Assembly: GCA_905147135.1 (NCBI GenBank)
Contig: LR990053.1
Location: forward strand, 18,364,501-18,428,500
Length of the DNA: 64,000 nucleotides
Source: Blastobasis lacticolella
Lineage: Eukaryota > Arthropoda > Insecta > Lepidoptera > Blastobasidae
Reading direction: 5' to 3'
The notes beneath the pieces are model-generated. The model had not been told where the DNA came from and made no database searches. It saw only the letters and a program-made list of their open reading frames with translations. Positions 10,388 to 20,266 of this stretch are shown in pieces. Positions within the stretch are counted from its first letter, which is position 1. Each line of letters opens with the position of its first letter. The position numbers were made by a program, and so were the translations under genes.

Positions 10388-10680
10388 GAACTCTTTATTA
10401 TCTCTGACGAAAAAAGAGGAGTGTTATAAGTTTAAAGTGAGTTGCTGTGTATCTGTGTAAGTGTGTATCCGTCAGTAGCGTCGTAGCTCCCGAACGGATG
10501 GATCGATTTTGATGCGGTTATCTCCATATGAATCAATCTATATGTCTCGGTATGAATGCCAGTTCAATCGAGATGGCTCATTACTTTGTTTCATCAAAGT
10601 CGGTTCAGTAGTTCTGAAAATATTCGAGTATAATATGTGAACTTCAGGGGTTATCCGACTTTTTCAGTCGGTTAGGTTAT
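10388..10680 (+). repeat. NR1 dispersed repeat
   Basis: NR1 pattern: GACGAAAAAAGAGGAGTGTT, ATAAGTTTAAAG, GTGTATCTGTG, GTAGCTCCCGAACGGATGG, ATCGATTTTGATGCGGTT, CAGTAGTTCTG. This non-coding family recurs throughout the window. Its transposon class is not visible from the sequence. Confidence 0.6.
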
Positions 10681-10837
10681 TTTCTGTGCGCGAAATGCAT
10701 GTTATATTATGACGCCTCATTATTTGCGGCGTGCGCCAGCGAGTGGCAGCGAAGGGGTGGCGAGAGGGTCGACGTCATACATACAGTATGTCCATACATC
10801 CAAGTCTCAAATGAAAGTCATTTTTCCATAACAAGGT

Positions 10838-10937
10838 TGTCTGGGAGAGATCACTTAAAGCGATAAGACCGCCTTTGCGCGCATGTATATTATGCTGATT
10901 TTTGTATATTGTCTTATAATATGTGTGCAATAAAGAG
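10838..10937 (+). mobile_element. LT4 LINE 3' end
   Basis: LT4 is marked by AGAGATCACTTAAAGCGATA, AGACCGCCTTTG and an end in TGTGCAATAAAGAGTTTTTA. A better matched pair is at 62615-62735 and 43205-43262, where the tail is CTATCTAT. The AATAAA signal fits a LINE 3' end. Confidence 0.65.
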
Positions 10938-11355
10938 TTTTTACTTACTTACAAGCTTTTATCGCGCGGTATAGTACCTACTCATCAAAGCCATTCCAAA
11001 GAGCCCAAATAGGATGAGGTTATCTTAAATGGGTTAAAAATGACGGTGCGCTCGGCGTAGCCTTTATCACGCCCAATGTAGGTAGGTACACGTAAAACAA
11101 GACCTCTACTAACGCGTGCCGGAACCGGACATTAATGTGGCTACTGTAGACTCGGAAACGCAACGCCGATTGATGTCTACCACCTAGCAGTTGGCTGGAA
11201 ACACTGTGATGACGTAGTATTCGGCGCGCGGCCTCAACGAACGTTTTGCATTCGATCACCGACCAGTCAAACACTGTAACTAGTTGCTAATAAGAGTGAC
11301 GAAGTCTTGATTTACTACCTCACGTCACGTGGTATTGCTCCAGAAATTAGAGTGT
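10938..11355. other. No gene seen
   Basis: The minus-strand frame at 11020-11274 (84 codons) has no recognisable relatives or domain. Nothing else stands out. Confidence 0.4.
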
Positions 11356-11359
11356 GACT

Positions 11360-11580
11360 ACAAAAGGTGAGTAAGGTCTCCAGTGCTCCATGGGGTGGGG
11401 ATTTGGGGAACCGGGGATTTGGCAGTGGACGGGCATTTGTCTATTAGCTGCCAGAGCAACGTGTTATAGAGGTGGGCAACGCATTGGCGATACTTTCGGT
11501 GTTGCTAATGTCTATAGGCAGTGGTGACCACTTTCAATCAGGTGGCCGCTTGCCTGTTTGCCTACCGTATGACATAAAAA
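11360..11580 (+). mobile_element. LT2 LINE 3' end
   Basis: LT2 is marked by GGGCAACGCATTGGC, TAATGTCTATAGGCAGTGG, TGACCACTTTCAATCAGGTG and GCTTGCCTGTTTGCC, then an A-run. Its upstream part (CCAGTGCTCCATGGGGTGGG ... ATTTGGCAGTGGACGGGCA) recurs reversed at 29815-29955. At 17540-17850 the same tail is joined to LINE coding sequence. Confidence 0.7.
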
Positions 11581-12350
11581 AGGGACCAAATAACAACTTG
11601 TAAAGATGCGCACATAGAAAGAGCCTCTGGCTCACCTTAAGATTCGATCGCGGATGACCATAGTTGGTAGTGGGTCTTCAAGTAACCCAAGGGTTTGGTA
11701 GTCCCACATAACGTCTACTAAATTCATCCCATTGTTTTATCGTTTGATGTTTTTGTTGTAAAATCGCTCTTTTCTACGAAATTATGCTGAAAATACCTTC
11801 TGATGGATCTGCTATATTCTGCCCTAATTCCCGATACTGATACACACTCCGCCGCTGTGTGCGCGTCGGAGAACGCCTAAAGCAGCCGCGACCTTAACCA
11901 GTAGTTACCGACGGTTGTAGCCCCCCATTAGGTGGACTCCTGCCACTACTGTTGGCCTTAAAAAAGTATCTACATCAGTGTTAAAATAAAATTGTTCCCT
12001 CAATAATTAAAGGCTCTGACAACCCGGGCCTCTTCCAAGAGGCTCTCCGCCGATGGCTTGCGCCGCCTTGATAACGAGGTAATGCGTCAGAGTGTCTGCG
12101 ATTAAAATCGCTTACGACTAACGCGGTAAGCGCTACATCGCTTAAACTCATACGACACTAGTAACGCGATCATTCTGGCCGCAGCTGTGGAGGTCGTTAC
12201 GCCCTGATGTATGGGAGTACGTGTGAAATATGAGGAATTCATTGGGTACTAGGATAGTTTGAGAGGAATCGAAAGTGTTAGACACGGTCTAGTATTAGAA
12301 TAGGTGTGTTTTGTGGAACGGAATTATATGAACCGTTTTTATTAGTTCTA
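11581..12350. other. No gene seen
   Basis: Unassigned. A moderately GC-rich stretch at 12000-12230 may be an old transposon piece; I could not match it to any family in the window. Confidence 0.4.
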
Positions 12351-12379
12351 TTATTACGTTAGCAAATCTAACGTAATAA
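12351..12379. repeat. Perfect 12-bp inverted repeat (hairpin)
   Basis: Arms TTATTACGTTAG (12351-12362) and CTAACGTAATAA (12368-12379) are exact complements around the 5-base loop CAAAT. No T-run or coding context suggests a function. Confidence 0.85.
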
Positions 12380-12423
12380 CGTATAAACCGGTGTCTAACG
12401 TTAGTCATATCTTATCATCATCT

Positions 12424-12640
12424 TTGCGTTAATATTCCGGTTGTGCTCTCGAGAACGAGGGTCCGGAGTCTGCCTTGACAATGATCCAGGATTTGGCGAT
12501 CAGGTAATGACAGTGGAGCGACTACCATCTGACCTCCGTGACATTCGTGACGGATCCTGACCAGATTGGACAATGGTTACAAATTCAGTTGCCTGAATTT
12601 GCAGGTTTTCTCACGATGTTTTATTTCACCGTAAGAGGTT
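12424..12640 (-). mobile_element. SINE-B, 5'-truncated
   Basis: Reversed SINE-B 3' part: GCGTTAATATTCCGGTTGTG, ATGATCCAGGATTTGGC, GAGCGACTACCATCTGACC, ending near the ATCGTGAGAAAACC-equivalent. The head is absent. Confidence 0.8.
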
Positions 12641-12679
12641 AGTCATATCTTATAAACGTTATTAAAATGAAATTATATC

Positions 12680-12850
12680 AAATACTAGTGGACGCGCGAC
12701 TACCTTGTCTTTTCTTGTTTATAAACCTTCCTCATTAACCATTATATCTATTGTAGAAAACCGCATTAAAATCCGTTGCGTAGTTTAAAAGATCTAAGCG
12801 TACATAGATAAATAGACAGCCGGCAGGCAGCGACATTGTTTTATACTATG
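12680..12850 (+). repeat. NR3 dispersed repeat
   Basis: NR3 is marked by ACTAGTGGACGCGCGACTAC, AAACCGCATTAAAATCCG, TTGCGTAGTTTAAA and an end in TTGTTTTATACTATGT. Related copies: 12890-13060 and the split copy 42160-42265/42495-42570. Confidence 0.55.
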
Positions 12851-12889
12851 TATAGATTTGTATGTCGAATGGAACATGCTCCGATCTGG

Positions 12890-13060
12890 CTTCGCACTTT
12901 TTCTCCGCTTTTCTTAATTATAATTTGCATGTTTTATTCATAGGTATTCCCTTTCAGAACAAATTCTCTAACTAATGGTGAAAACCGCATCAAAATCTGT
13001 TGCGACATATAGGAGGACTAGCGCAAGTACATATAAAGATACAGACAGACAGACGAGTTT
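12890..13060 (+). repeat. NR3 dispersed repeat, diverged
   Basis: It carries GATCTGGCTTCGCACTTTTT and AAAACCGCATCAAAATCTG, and stops at a GACAGACAGAC run. It lies in direct tandem with the copy at 12680. Confidence 0.45.
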
Positions 13061-13097
13061 AATCTATACTAACTATTGTTTGCGATTATACAATAAT

Positions 13098-13283
13098 CAT
13101 ATTAGCGTCAACTTCCCGGTTGTACTCTCGCGAACGAAGGTCCGGGGTCCGCCTTGTCCATGATCCAAAATTAGTATCAAGAAAACAGTTAGATACAAGA
13201 GCGACTGCCATTTGACTTCCAAGACCCTGTTAACAGCGGAATCTAATCAAATTAGATTATGGTTATATATTCAGTCGCCTTGG
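13098..13283 (-). mobile_element. SINE-B, truncated and diverged
   Basis: Reversed 3' part: TTAGCGTCAACTTCCCGGTT, GGTCCGGGGTCCGCCTTG, ATGATCCAAAATTAG, GAGCGACTGCCATTTGAC. It sits head-to-head with the next SINE-B. Confidence 0.75.
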
Positions 13284-13344
13284 AAGTTGGAAGAAAACTC
13301 TATGAATACAAGGAACCGACATTTTATCCAAATACTGCGTTACT

Positions 13345-13658
13345 GAAATCGTCGGTGACCGAGTGGTTACGGTATCCTATGTACCGGGTTTAAATCCCAC
13401 TGCGGCTATGTGCCAATGACTCTTTTCTAAGTTATGTATTAGTTCAATACTAACCGGTGCTCTTACGGTGAGGGAAAATATCGTGATGAATCCTGCTCAT
13501 TTTACTGAATGTGTAACCATGATCCAATTTGTTCAGGTATCCCTGTTTTCAGATTCACGAAGTCAAATCGCAGTCGGTATACTGTCCTGAATCTTGGTCA
13601 AGGCGGACCCCAGACCTTCGCGCGCCAGATCCCAACCGGGATATTAATACCAAGATGA
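13345..13658 (+). mobile_element. SINE-B with partial head
   Basis: The head keeps GGTGACCGAGTGGTTACGG and the box B-like CCGGGTTTAAATCCCACTG but has lost bases between them. The body runs to CAACCGGGATATTAATACC. Several internal deletions. Confidence 0.78.
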
Positions 13659-13988
13659 CCACTGCGTTACTGAAATCACCGATACTGTGACAAATGGAAT
13701 TTTAATTAGATCTCACGTCAATTCCCATAGAAGCACGGCGATCATTCCATTGGCTTCACTGCCGTATAGGGATGCGACACTGATCAGATTGCATTTAAAC
13801 GATCGGAACGGAGATAACTGCTTAAATACAGGCAGGCCGAAAGCGTCTATACCTAGTAAAAAACAAAGTCGTTTCCCGCCGTCTGTGTCCATGTACGCTT
13901 TGATCTTTTACTACGCAACAGATTTTAATGTTTTTTACAAAAATAGATAGAGTGATTCAAGAGGAACATTTATAGGAAAGGAGTATGT
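13659..13988. other. No recognised gene
   Basis: A plus frame of 87 codons (13687-13950) is open but matches no family I know. It lies between a SINE and a G-rich simple repeat, so chance is the better reading. Confidence 0.35.
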
Positions 13989-13989
13989 A

Positions 13990-14290
13990 AAGTAGGGTAG
14001 GTGTGGGTAGGTGTAGGCTAGGTGTGGGGTAGGTGAGGAGTAGATGTAGGGCAGGTGAAGGGTAGGTGTGGGGTTGCTGTAGGTTTTTTATGAGGGTTTG
14101 GTACAAAGTTTGACTATGTCACCCTCGTAAGTATGGCCCGATACTATAACAATCTAATAATAATTAACTTCTTGTGCTAATACCAATTAGGTGTGTAGTA
14201 AGTATAAGTAAGGTGTGGGGTCGGAGTGGGGTCGGAGTGGGGTAGGCGTGGGATAGGTGTGGGGTACAGCAGGGCAGGGGTAGGACGCTA
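13990..14290 (+). repeat. Degenerate G-rich GGGTAGGTG-type repeat, two blocks
   Basis: Blocks at about 13990-14080 and 14190-14280 consist of variants of GGTAGGTGTGGG and GGTCGGAGTGGG. About 110 bases of ordinary sequence separate them. No fixed period can be read, unlike the 22-bp array at 41540. G-tracts are dense on the plus strand. Confidence 0.75.
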
Positions 14291-15762
14291 CCCGAACGAA
14301 GTCGCGCCGTGTAGTGATAAAACGGAATATTATTTTATTCGTTACCGCTCGTCCAGCTTGCAAACTGAACAGAAAACGCAAACGCATCGTACCCGCATAG
14401 TCACAATCGTGCGGTAATCATCTACGTCAGTATAGGCTCGAGTCAACGGAAATTTTGGCGCATCCCTATCGTCGTATGAGTATAACGATAACAATGCACT
14501 TAACGCCGGCGGCGATGCGTTGCGGCGCCCTGATACACCCGCCGTACCCACTTACGCTCTCGCGCGAACCCTCATACGTACTAATTGATGCCATTTCACC
14601 CACTTATACGTGCAATTGTTGTGTGGTACACTGTACTGAGGGTTGTGTTTGCATGCGTAGTAAGATTGAGTTCTGTTTGTTGGCGTGGATAGTTGACGCG
14701 AATTTCCTTATTAAAATTTTATTTTTTGTCGCGGTTGAAGGTTGGTTGAACACGGTTTATGGAATTTAATGTGTTTATGTAGCTTTAGCCGGCGACTTCG
14801 TAAATTGTAAAATTTTATTATGCCAAGGCTTGAAATTCAGGAGTTTTCCATGGCTAACGACGTGAGGATGCCGAAGATCGGACAAAGTGGGGTAGAATAG
14901 AATACCTACATTTCATACAAGAAAAAGTAGGAAATCGGACCTTTGTAGAAACCGGGCCGCTCGGATGATACCGCAATAACGAAAACGTACTAAAAGTGAT
15001 GATGATGAAGATGTCGTGAATTTCAGGATAAAATGTATGATTGTCTTCTAGGCTTAGATCAACCTGTTGTGGCATAGTTGTTTTAAGCTTCTGGGGATAA
15101 GCAACCAAACATCCATCTTTAGTACAAAACTTTCACTTCAGTATCATAAGATAGGATATTTAAGTAGTAGATTAATAAAAGGAAATAGTACACACACTTG
15201 TATACTGGTCGATCTATAAATAGTCCAGATGTGCCCATTCCACGCTAACAATGTAAAAGGTCTATAGACCAACCAGCCACACGCACTCCCGGCGGTCGAT
15301 TAGGCTCCCCTTTAGGAATAAGGTTACCAGAACAAAGAGCCCTCGATGATAGTAAGGCTTCACAGTCGAGTGGAGGTTGTAGTGTTGAAAATGCATATTT
15401 GAAACTGTTGCCCATTTTCTGGGTGATCAAGAGAGAGATTAATCGCCTCATTGACTATAGCCTTTGTTGAGCTCTCAAACAGGCTACTACAAGTAGACAA
15501 TGACGTACACGCGAGTAAGCTTTTAATAAATTGGTAGGTGTTTATGATTATAAACATATTTATATGTTAAATAATATTAAGTTTTTTTGTATAAGTTTTT
15601 TATTTTGTTTTTGTAAAACTGAAATTTCCTTATGAATATTCCATTGTTATTTTGAGTAAGTACTTAGGTTAAAGTGAATGTTGTATATACCTTTAATTGG
15701 GGTGCATATAAGTCTTGTACCTTGTCTAAAGTAAATTGTAACTTTTACATGTGTACTCTATT
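14291..15762. other. No gene; one LINE-tail piece at 14930-15010
   Basis: A GTAGAAACCGGGCCGCTCGG-then-ATGAT sequence at about 14945-14970 resembles the 3' tail of the LINE at 6296. The frame at 14455-14769 (104 codons, plus) has no recognisable domain. Otherwise unassigned. Confidence 0.4.
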
Positions 15763-15764
15763 TA

Positions 15765-16076
15765 GGCCAGTCAAATCTTACATCTTTCTTTTAGTTACTT
15801 TTATCATAGGACTAGTAATTTTACCAATAATTTGCTCCAGACGGGAGCAAAACCTAAAATTGAAGATTTTCGGGAAAAATACACAATCTTTAAAGAGTCA
15901 TAACTTGATTGCTATACGGTTTATAGAGCTGTGTTTAAGCTTAAATCCCTGAAAATTTAATCAATTTTAAAAGCTATTAAGCTTTGTTGATCGAAAAAAG
16001 CATAGTTTTTTTATTTTTAGACCAGAAAGTGAAAAAAGGCGTTTTAGGGCCATTTTTTTGTAAGATTTGACTGGCC
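15765..16076. mobile_element. MITE with 18-bp TIRs and TA target site (Tc1/mariner-like)
   Basis: The left end GGCCAGTCAAATCTTACA (15765-15782) is matched exactly, as reverse complement, by the right end TGTAAGATTTGACTGGCC (16059-16076). Both ends abut TA (15763-15764 and 16077-16078), the usual Tc1/mariner target duplication. The 312-bp interior is AT-rich and non-coding, so it would need transposase from elsewhere. Perfect inverted ends suggest it is not very old. No other full copy is in this window. Confidence 0.85.
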
Positions 16077-16124
16077 TAATTGGTATATTAAATAAATAAA
16101 ATAAAATAAAAATAACCTACTCTG

Positions 16125-16290
16125 TCTGTCTTTTTCACGGCTAAACCGCTGAACAGATCTGGACAGAATTTGGTAAAGAGTGATGACGATGACATAGGTT
16201 ACTTTTAAACCCCGACGAAACAAGAGGGGTGTTATGAGATTGACGTGTGTATCTGGGGCTTTGTGTATCTGTCTGTAACTCCTAGAAAGA
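16125..16290 (+). repeat. NR1 copy, left arm of a 1-kb inverted pair
   Basis: CTTTTTCACGGCTAAACCGC, TTTGGTAAAGAGTGATGACG, ATGACATAGGTTAC, CCCCGACGA. This is matched in reverse at 16960-17170 with about 80% identity by eye. Confidence 0.7.
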
Positions 16291-16900
16291 AAGAAACAAA
16301 GAAGACATTTATTAGACGTAGACACCACGACACGACAATTAGGTACAACAAAAAAAAACAAGGTAATAAAAGTACATAAAAAAAAATAAGCTAAAAAATA
16401 AAAAAAAAACAGAATAATAATAATAAATGTACCTACCTACAGTACTAGACTTGTCTAGGGCCGTACGAACTAGATGGGTGGGTAACCGTTTCGTTCTTTG
16501 AGGAGCAATGAATTCGCCACTTGTTAGTAATATCGTTTCCGAAGTGAGGTCGACCAATATCTTCCGCAGTAGACTCTAAGCCTTTTTTAATAGTCTTTTG
16601 CAGCTTTTGATCGTGATTATTTTCCTTCGGTTATTTCTGGAGATTATAACCTAACAGACAGAAAGGGATAACCCCCGACCAAGTTTACTTAAATATTTTT
16701 AAACCTACAAAACCGATTTTAATGATTTTTTAAATCTTAATATATCGAATAAACTTGTGTCTACACTCTAGTAACTATTATAATGAATTAAATATTATTT
16801 TATATTGTTAATACTTCACTATTTAATTATTTTAATGTAATCATTATTATGTAATTTGACATTGCAAATTAAATAATATGTAAAATAATGACTTGTAACG
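16291..16900. other. Spacer of the inverted NR1 pair; no gene
   Basis: Contains A-runs and a moderately GC block (16440-16570). Plus-strand chance stops are frequent. The long minus frames here are low-complexity F/Y/L-rich translations of A/T runs. Confidence 0.45.
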
Positions 16901-16902
16901 AA

Positions 16903-17170
16903 TGTTATTAATAAATTATGATTATGATAAATGAAACAAAGCTAAAAAACATCTCAATTAAACTGGCTTTCAAATAGAGATATACAAATCGGCCTATCCG
17001 TTCTGCAGCTAAAATGCCACAGACAGATACACAAAGCCACAGATACACAGATATGTATACGTCACATTTATAACACCACACATCGTCGTGGGTTAAAAAG
17101 TAACCTATGTCATCATCATCACTCCTTACCAAATGCTATCGAAATCTGTTTAAATTTTTAGCCGTGAAAA
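16903..17170 (-). repeat. NR1 copy, right arm of the inverted pair
   Basis: On the minus strand it reads CTTTTTCACGGCTAAAAATT, TTTGGTAAGGAGTGATGATG, ATGACATAGGTTAC, then CAGATACACAG-rich DNA on the plus strand. It mirrors 16125-16290. Confidence 0.7.
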
Positions 17171-17256
17171 AGACTGAAACCATATCTTGTATTTAACATG
17201 TTGTTCATATCTAAATATCTTATGGATTTGCAAATATTTATTCGGAATATCAATAA

Positions 17257-17534
17257 TAATAAAAAAAAACATCTTGGCGTTAATGTCCCGATTGTGTTCT
17301 CGCACACGAGGGCCCGGGGTCCGTTTTGACCAAGATCCAGAATTTGGCAGGTCAGATAATTACAGTGGAGCGACTGCCATCTGACCTCCATAACCCTGCT
17401 ACCAGGGGAACCTGACCAGATTGGATCATGGTTACACATTCAGTCCCCTGAATGCGCAGGTTTCATCACCATATTTTCCCTCACCATAAGAGCATCGGTT
17501 AGTATTCGACTAATGTACATAACTCAGATAAGAG
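17257..17534 (-). mobile_element. SINE-B, 5'-truncated, with 15-bp TSD
   Basis: Reversed: the A-rich tail, then CATCTTGGCGTTAATGTCCC, GACCAAGATCCAGAATTTGG, GAGCGACTGCCATCTGACC, ending at AACTCAGATAAGAG. TCGGAATATCAATAA lies at 17242-17256 and again at 17535-17549, a perfect 15-bp TSD. The tRNA-like head is missing although the TSD is intact. The copy was therefore truncated at insertion, not eroded later. Confidence 0.9.
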
Positions 17535-17539
17535 TCGGA

Positions 17540-17850
17540 ATATCAATAAAGAATTTTAATCATCGCACCACCCGCCGTGGGCTTGGTAGTCATCCTCACT
17601 ACGTAGACCCTCTGTTAGTCACGACGCGAAGGTTCGAAAGAACGTTTCTCGCTCGTACGATTCGGATGTGGATTGAGCTCCCAACCACAGTGTTTCCTTT
17701 GGACTATGACATAAGATCGTTTAAGAGGTATATTAGAGGTCTCTTCAGAGGCGGGCAACGCATTTGTGACTCCCCTGGTGTGCTGATGTCCATAGGCCAC
17801 TTTCCATCAGGTGGCCCGCTTGCCTGTTTATCTGCCGTATAACATAAAAA
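17540..17850 (+). pseudogene. LINE ORF2 C-terminus joined to LT2 tail
   Basis: The plus frame reads TTRRGLGSHPHYVDPL, RFERTFLARTIRMWIELPTT, VFPLDYDIRSFKRYIRGLF. This matches the end of LINE ORF2 proteins (R--LWN-LP---FP--YD---FKR). It runs directly into LT2: ATGTCCATAGGCCACTTTCC, ATCAGGTGGCCCGCTTGCC and an A-run at 17846-17856. It shows that the LT2 pieces across the window are 3' ends of this LINE. Heavily 5'-truncated; clade uncertain (jockey/CR1-like). The frame starts before the TSD of the neighbouring SINE, so the first codons are not its own. Confidence 0.68.
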
Positions 17851-17856
17851 AAAAAC

Positions 17857-18574
17857 ATAAACAACTTTTTGTTAAAAGGTTTATCGTACCCATAGGCTCC
17901 TTCATCTTACTACCTCATTGTCGACGCCTCACACGGCCGGCGCGATCACTCGCAACGCCAGTCACAGAGGAATATTCCACAAAGGCAATGTCTTACATAA
18001 GTTTTGCTTTTTCATCGGGAGACGCGTAACGGCGGAGCGTATTTACATTGGGACTATAAAAGGGCAACGTCACAGGCCCGTTTCAATTCATACGCGGGCG
18101 TGCGTGGCGCGGTCATGAATAATGTACCACGTGAGTCGTACTGTTGGAATCCCTCGCCCCCCGCGGGCGGTACAAACGAGGACCCCCGAGGGGAATGCCT
18201 TTCACCCCGATGGGCCAACCTTACCTGGCGTGCATTGCCGAACCGGGAGCAAACCGTGCCACCGCTTTTAATTTTGTTTTTAGAGTAGGACATAAAAAGG
18301 GAAATCTGTCTATTTCGCGATGTTTGTACCCGATTGTTTCTGCTCGTATGAGATATGGTAAAGAGGCTATTGGAAGTCGCGCGGAGATGGTTATTGGGTT
18401 TGTATGAGCGGCGCGGGCGCCTGTAATGGGAGGGACTGCGGCCTTTGAAGATTCCGAATGGAATGCCTTCTTTTTATTATTTTACTAGGTTGGCGTTATT
18501 GCCATTGTAGTTGGTAGTCATTGTTTCAGCTAGAAGTTACTTTTAGATATTGCATTATAGAGAATAATTTTTCT
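17857..18574. other. GC-rich block, no gene recognised
   Basis: Contains the promoter-like patch above and several overlapping frames (18004-18288, 18144-18407 plus; 18054-18293 minus). Their composition follows the GC content, and none shows a domain. Confidence 0.4.
18055..18140 (+). promoter_or_regulatory. Possible TATA promoter with short first exon
   Basis: CTATAAAAGGGC (18053-18064) is a strong TATA box. About 27-30 bases on is TTTCAATTCAT, a weak initiator. An ATG (18115) opens a few codons before CACGTGAGTCG, which could be a 5' splice site. The 17920-18270 surroundings are GC-rich compared with flanking DNA. No matching acceptor or downstream exon can be named, so this is a weak candidate only. 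Confidence 0.22.
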
Positions 18575-18645
18575 TGTATTACATACATACATAAAGCTCA
18601 CGCCTGTGTCCCACAGGTGGGGTAGGCATAGTCCTGGCACAAAAA
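18575..18645 (-). repeat. LT7 LINE 3' end with (ATGT)n tail
   Basis: On the plus strand: TACATACATACATAAAGC, TCACGCCTGTGTCCCACAG, GGGGTAGGCATAGTCC. The tail lies at the left, so the element reads on the minus strand. Other copies: 28410-28545, 56695-56760, 59945-60070. Confidence 0.65.
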
Positions 18646-18654
18646 TCACGTCTT

Positions 18655-18963
18655 GCTTTGCATAACGCAGTTTTGCTTCACACACTTACACACGGTAGTG
18701 AATGTTGGGTATGGCAGAAGAGAAATGAAAGTAGAATAAATGCGGTGGAAATGAGGTCCCTAAGGAAAGTATGTGGAGTGAAATTAAGTGATAGAGTAAA
18801 GAATATAGTGATTCGTGAAAGGTGTGGCATGAAGGATGATGTAGTGACAAAACTAGAAAGAGGGATTTTGAGATGGTTCCGGCATGTAGAGCGAATGGAT
18901 GAAAGAAGATTGACGAAAGAGGTATATAGTGCGAATCTTGTATTAAAATATTCTGATTACTAC
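18655..18963 (+). pseudogene. LINE reverse-transcriptase C-terminal fragment
   Basis: The frame reads LLHTLTHGSECWVWQKRNES, then RINAVEMRSLRKVCGVKLSD, RVKNIVIRERCGMKDDVVTK, LERGILRWFRHVERMDERRL. This is a well-known stretch after the reverse transcriptase in a widespread insect LINE (pattern YGSE-WV-QK--ES-INAVEMR-LR---GV). The match ends abruptly near EVYSANL, after which the frame drifts to a stop. Both ends are truncated. It starts where the opposed LT7 tail ends. Confidence 0.75.
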
Positions 18964-19440
18964 TAGTTTCTAACTATTAACTGGGATAACTACTAGGATA
19001 AGGACAGCGGGATGACGAAAGGGATACTTAAGTAAGCACTACACTATTTCTAAACATTATAGGTATTTAAATCTAGGTAATTCCCACAGGAACGCTTCCC
19101 GGAATCGGATAATGTACGGGAAATACGAGAATCGCAGGGAAACGATTAATAAAAAAGAACCCCTAGCTTCGTACCCCTCACCTTTATGTCGTTAACCCTA
19201 TACGTAGCTGCGGGACCGCAACAAAGCCAATGATAATAAAGCTGGCCGCAATAAATTCAATTAACCCTATGAAAACCGCGAGTCCGCGGTCGCCACTGAC
19301 TTTCGGAGCTACTTCAGTACCACGTTGATTATAGCTACAGTGCGCAACGGTTTGAAGAAGGTAAAGCCATAAAATATCCAATTCGCAAAAATGTCTTAAA
19401 TAGAAGTACCGCAGTGGGGGCCAATTCTACGAATTAGGTA
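18964..19440. other. No gene seen
   Basis: Unassigned sequence up to the 16-bp minisatellite. Confidence 0.5.
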
Positions 19441-19444
19441 TGCT

Positions 19445-19604
19445 GCGAATTGGACATCCTGCGAATTGGATATTCTGCGAATTGCAGATCCTGCCAATTG
19501 AACATCCTGCGAATTGGATATTTTACGAATGGGATCTCTTGCGAATTGGTCAATCTGCGAATTGGACATGTTGCGAATTGGACATTCTGCATCTTGGACA
19601 TGGG
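19445..19604 (+). repeat. 16-bp minisatellite, 10 units
   Basis: The core GCGAATTGG (or a close variant) starts at 19445, 19461, 19477, 19493, 19509, 19525, 19541, 19557, 19573 and 19589, always exactly 16 apart. Unit consensus is roughly GCGAATTGGACATTCT. Sixteen is not a multiple of three, so open frames on both strands are periodic by-products (such as repeated NW and CEL patterns) and not evidence of a gene. Confidence 0.95.
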
Positions 19605-20198
19605 GGGGATGATTGCGATCATGGTTTGCTCACGGAGTACGCTAGTATTTTATGGCATAGTTGGTGATATTTGACAAATCAGCTAGCTTCGAATTTACTC
19701 ATAGACCACATTTGCGCCAACTTTACGAAGCCGAACCAGCCTATATGCACTTCTTACCGCTGGCAAGTGTAAAAGCAATTCAGCTAATTGAACTCTAAGT
19801 AGCAATCATTCATAGGTACTCGATAAGGCCGCTTTCGTCAGTGCCTACTAAAAGAGTGTCGCGTCTGTATTTCACAGTATTATCTATTCTGAGCCGCGGT
19901 GTAGACCCCGTGATCGGAGGGACTCACCTTTCCTTATTTAGCCCGTTACCACACCCGCGGGACATTCCTGCGATCCACAGGACACTCACGTTAACCGCGG
20001 GACTCGCAGTCCTTATCCGTGGAACAATAATCAGGGAACTAGTAGAAAGTAAGCTGGTTATGGCTGTATAAGGCACAAGTGCTCATATCAAATGGTCTGG
20101 CTTACCTTGGCTGGCACATAACGACGATTCGACGAGCGGCTTAAAAATATTAAGTTGACGATATTTACGTGAAGCGTCTAACATCACACTGAAATACA
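19605..20198. other. No gene recognised
   Basis: A 76-codon plus frame (19841-20071) shows no domain. The 19890-20030 stretch is GC-rich but otherwise unassigned. Confidence 0.4.
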
Positions 20199-20266
20199 CA
20201 ACTCAGAAAATAGTCATTGATACAATACGGCTGCAGTGGGATTCGAACCCGGTACCTCTCGTTTAC
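20199..20266 (-). mobile_element. SINE-B tRNA-like head only
   Basis: Reversed head: CTCAGAAAATAGTCATTG, then GGGATTCGAACCCGGTACC (box B complement) and TCTCGTTTACG. The body that should follow is absent. Confidence 0.65.

Noticed and set aside
19445..19604. Regular short repeats suggestive of a CRISPR array
   Set aside because: Units are directly adjacent without spacers, and the surrounding DNA is an insect repeat field.
19434..19674. Three overlapping frames with repeated NW/CEL or FAEYPIRR blocks
   Set aside because: All are produced by the 16-bp minisatellite read in different frames on both strands.
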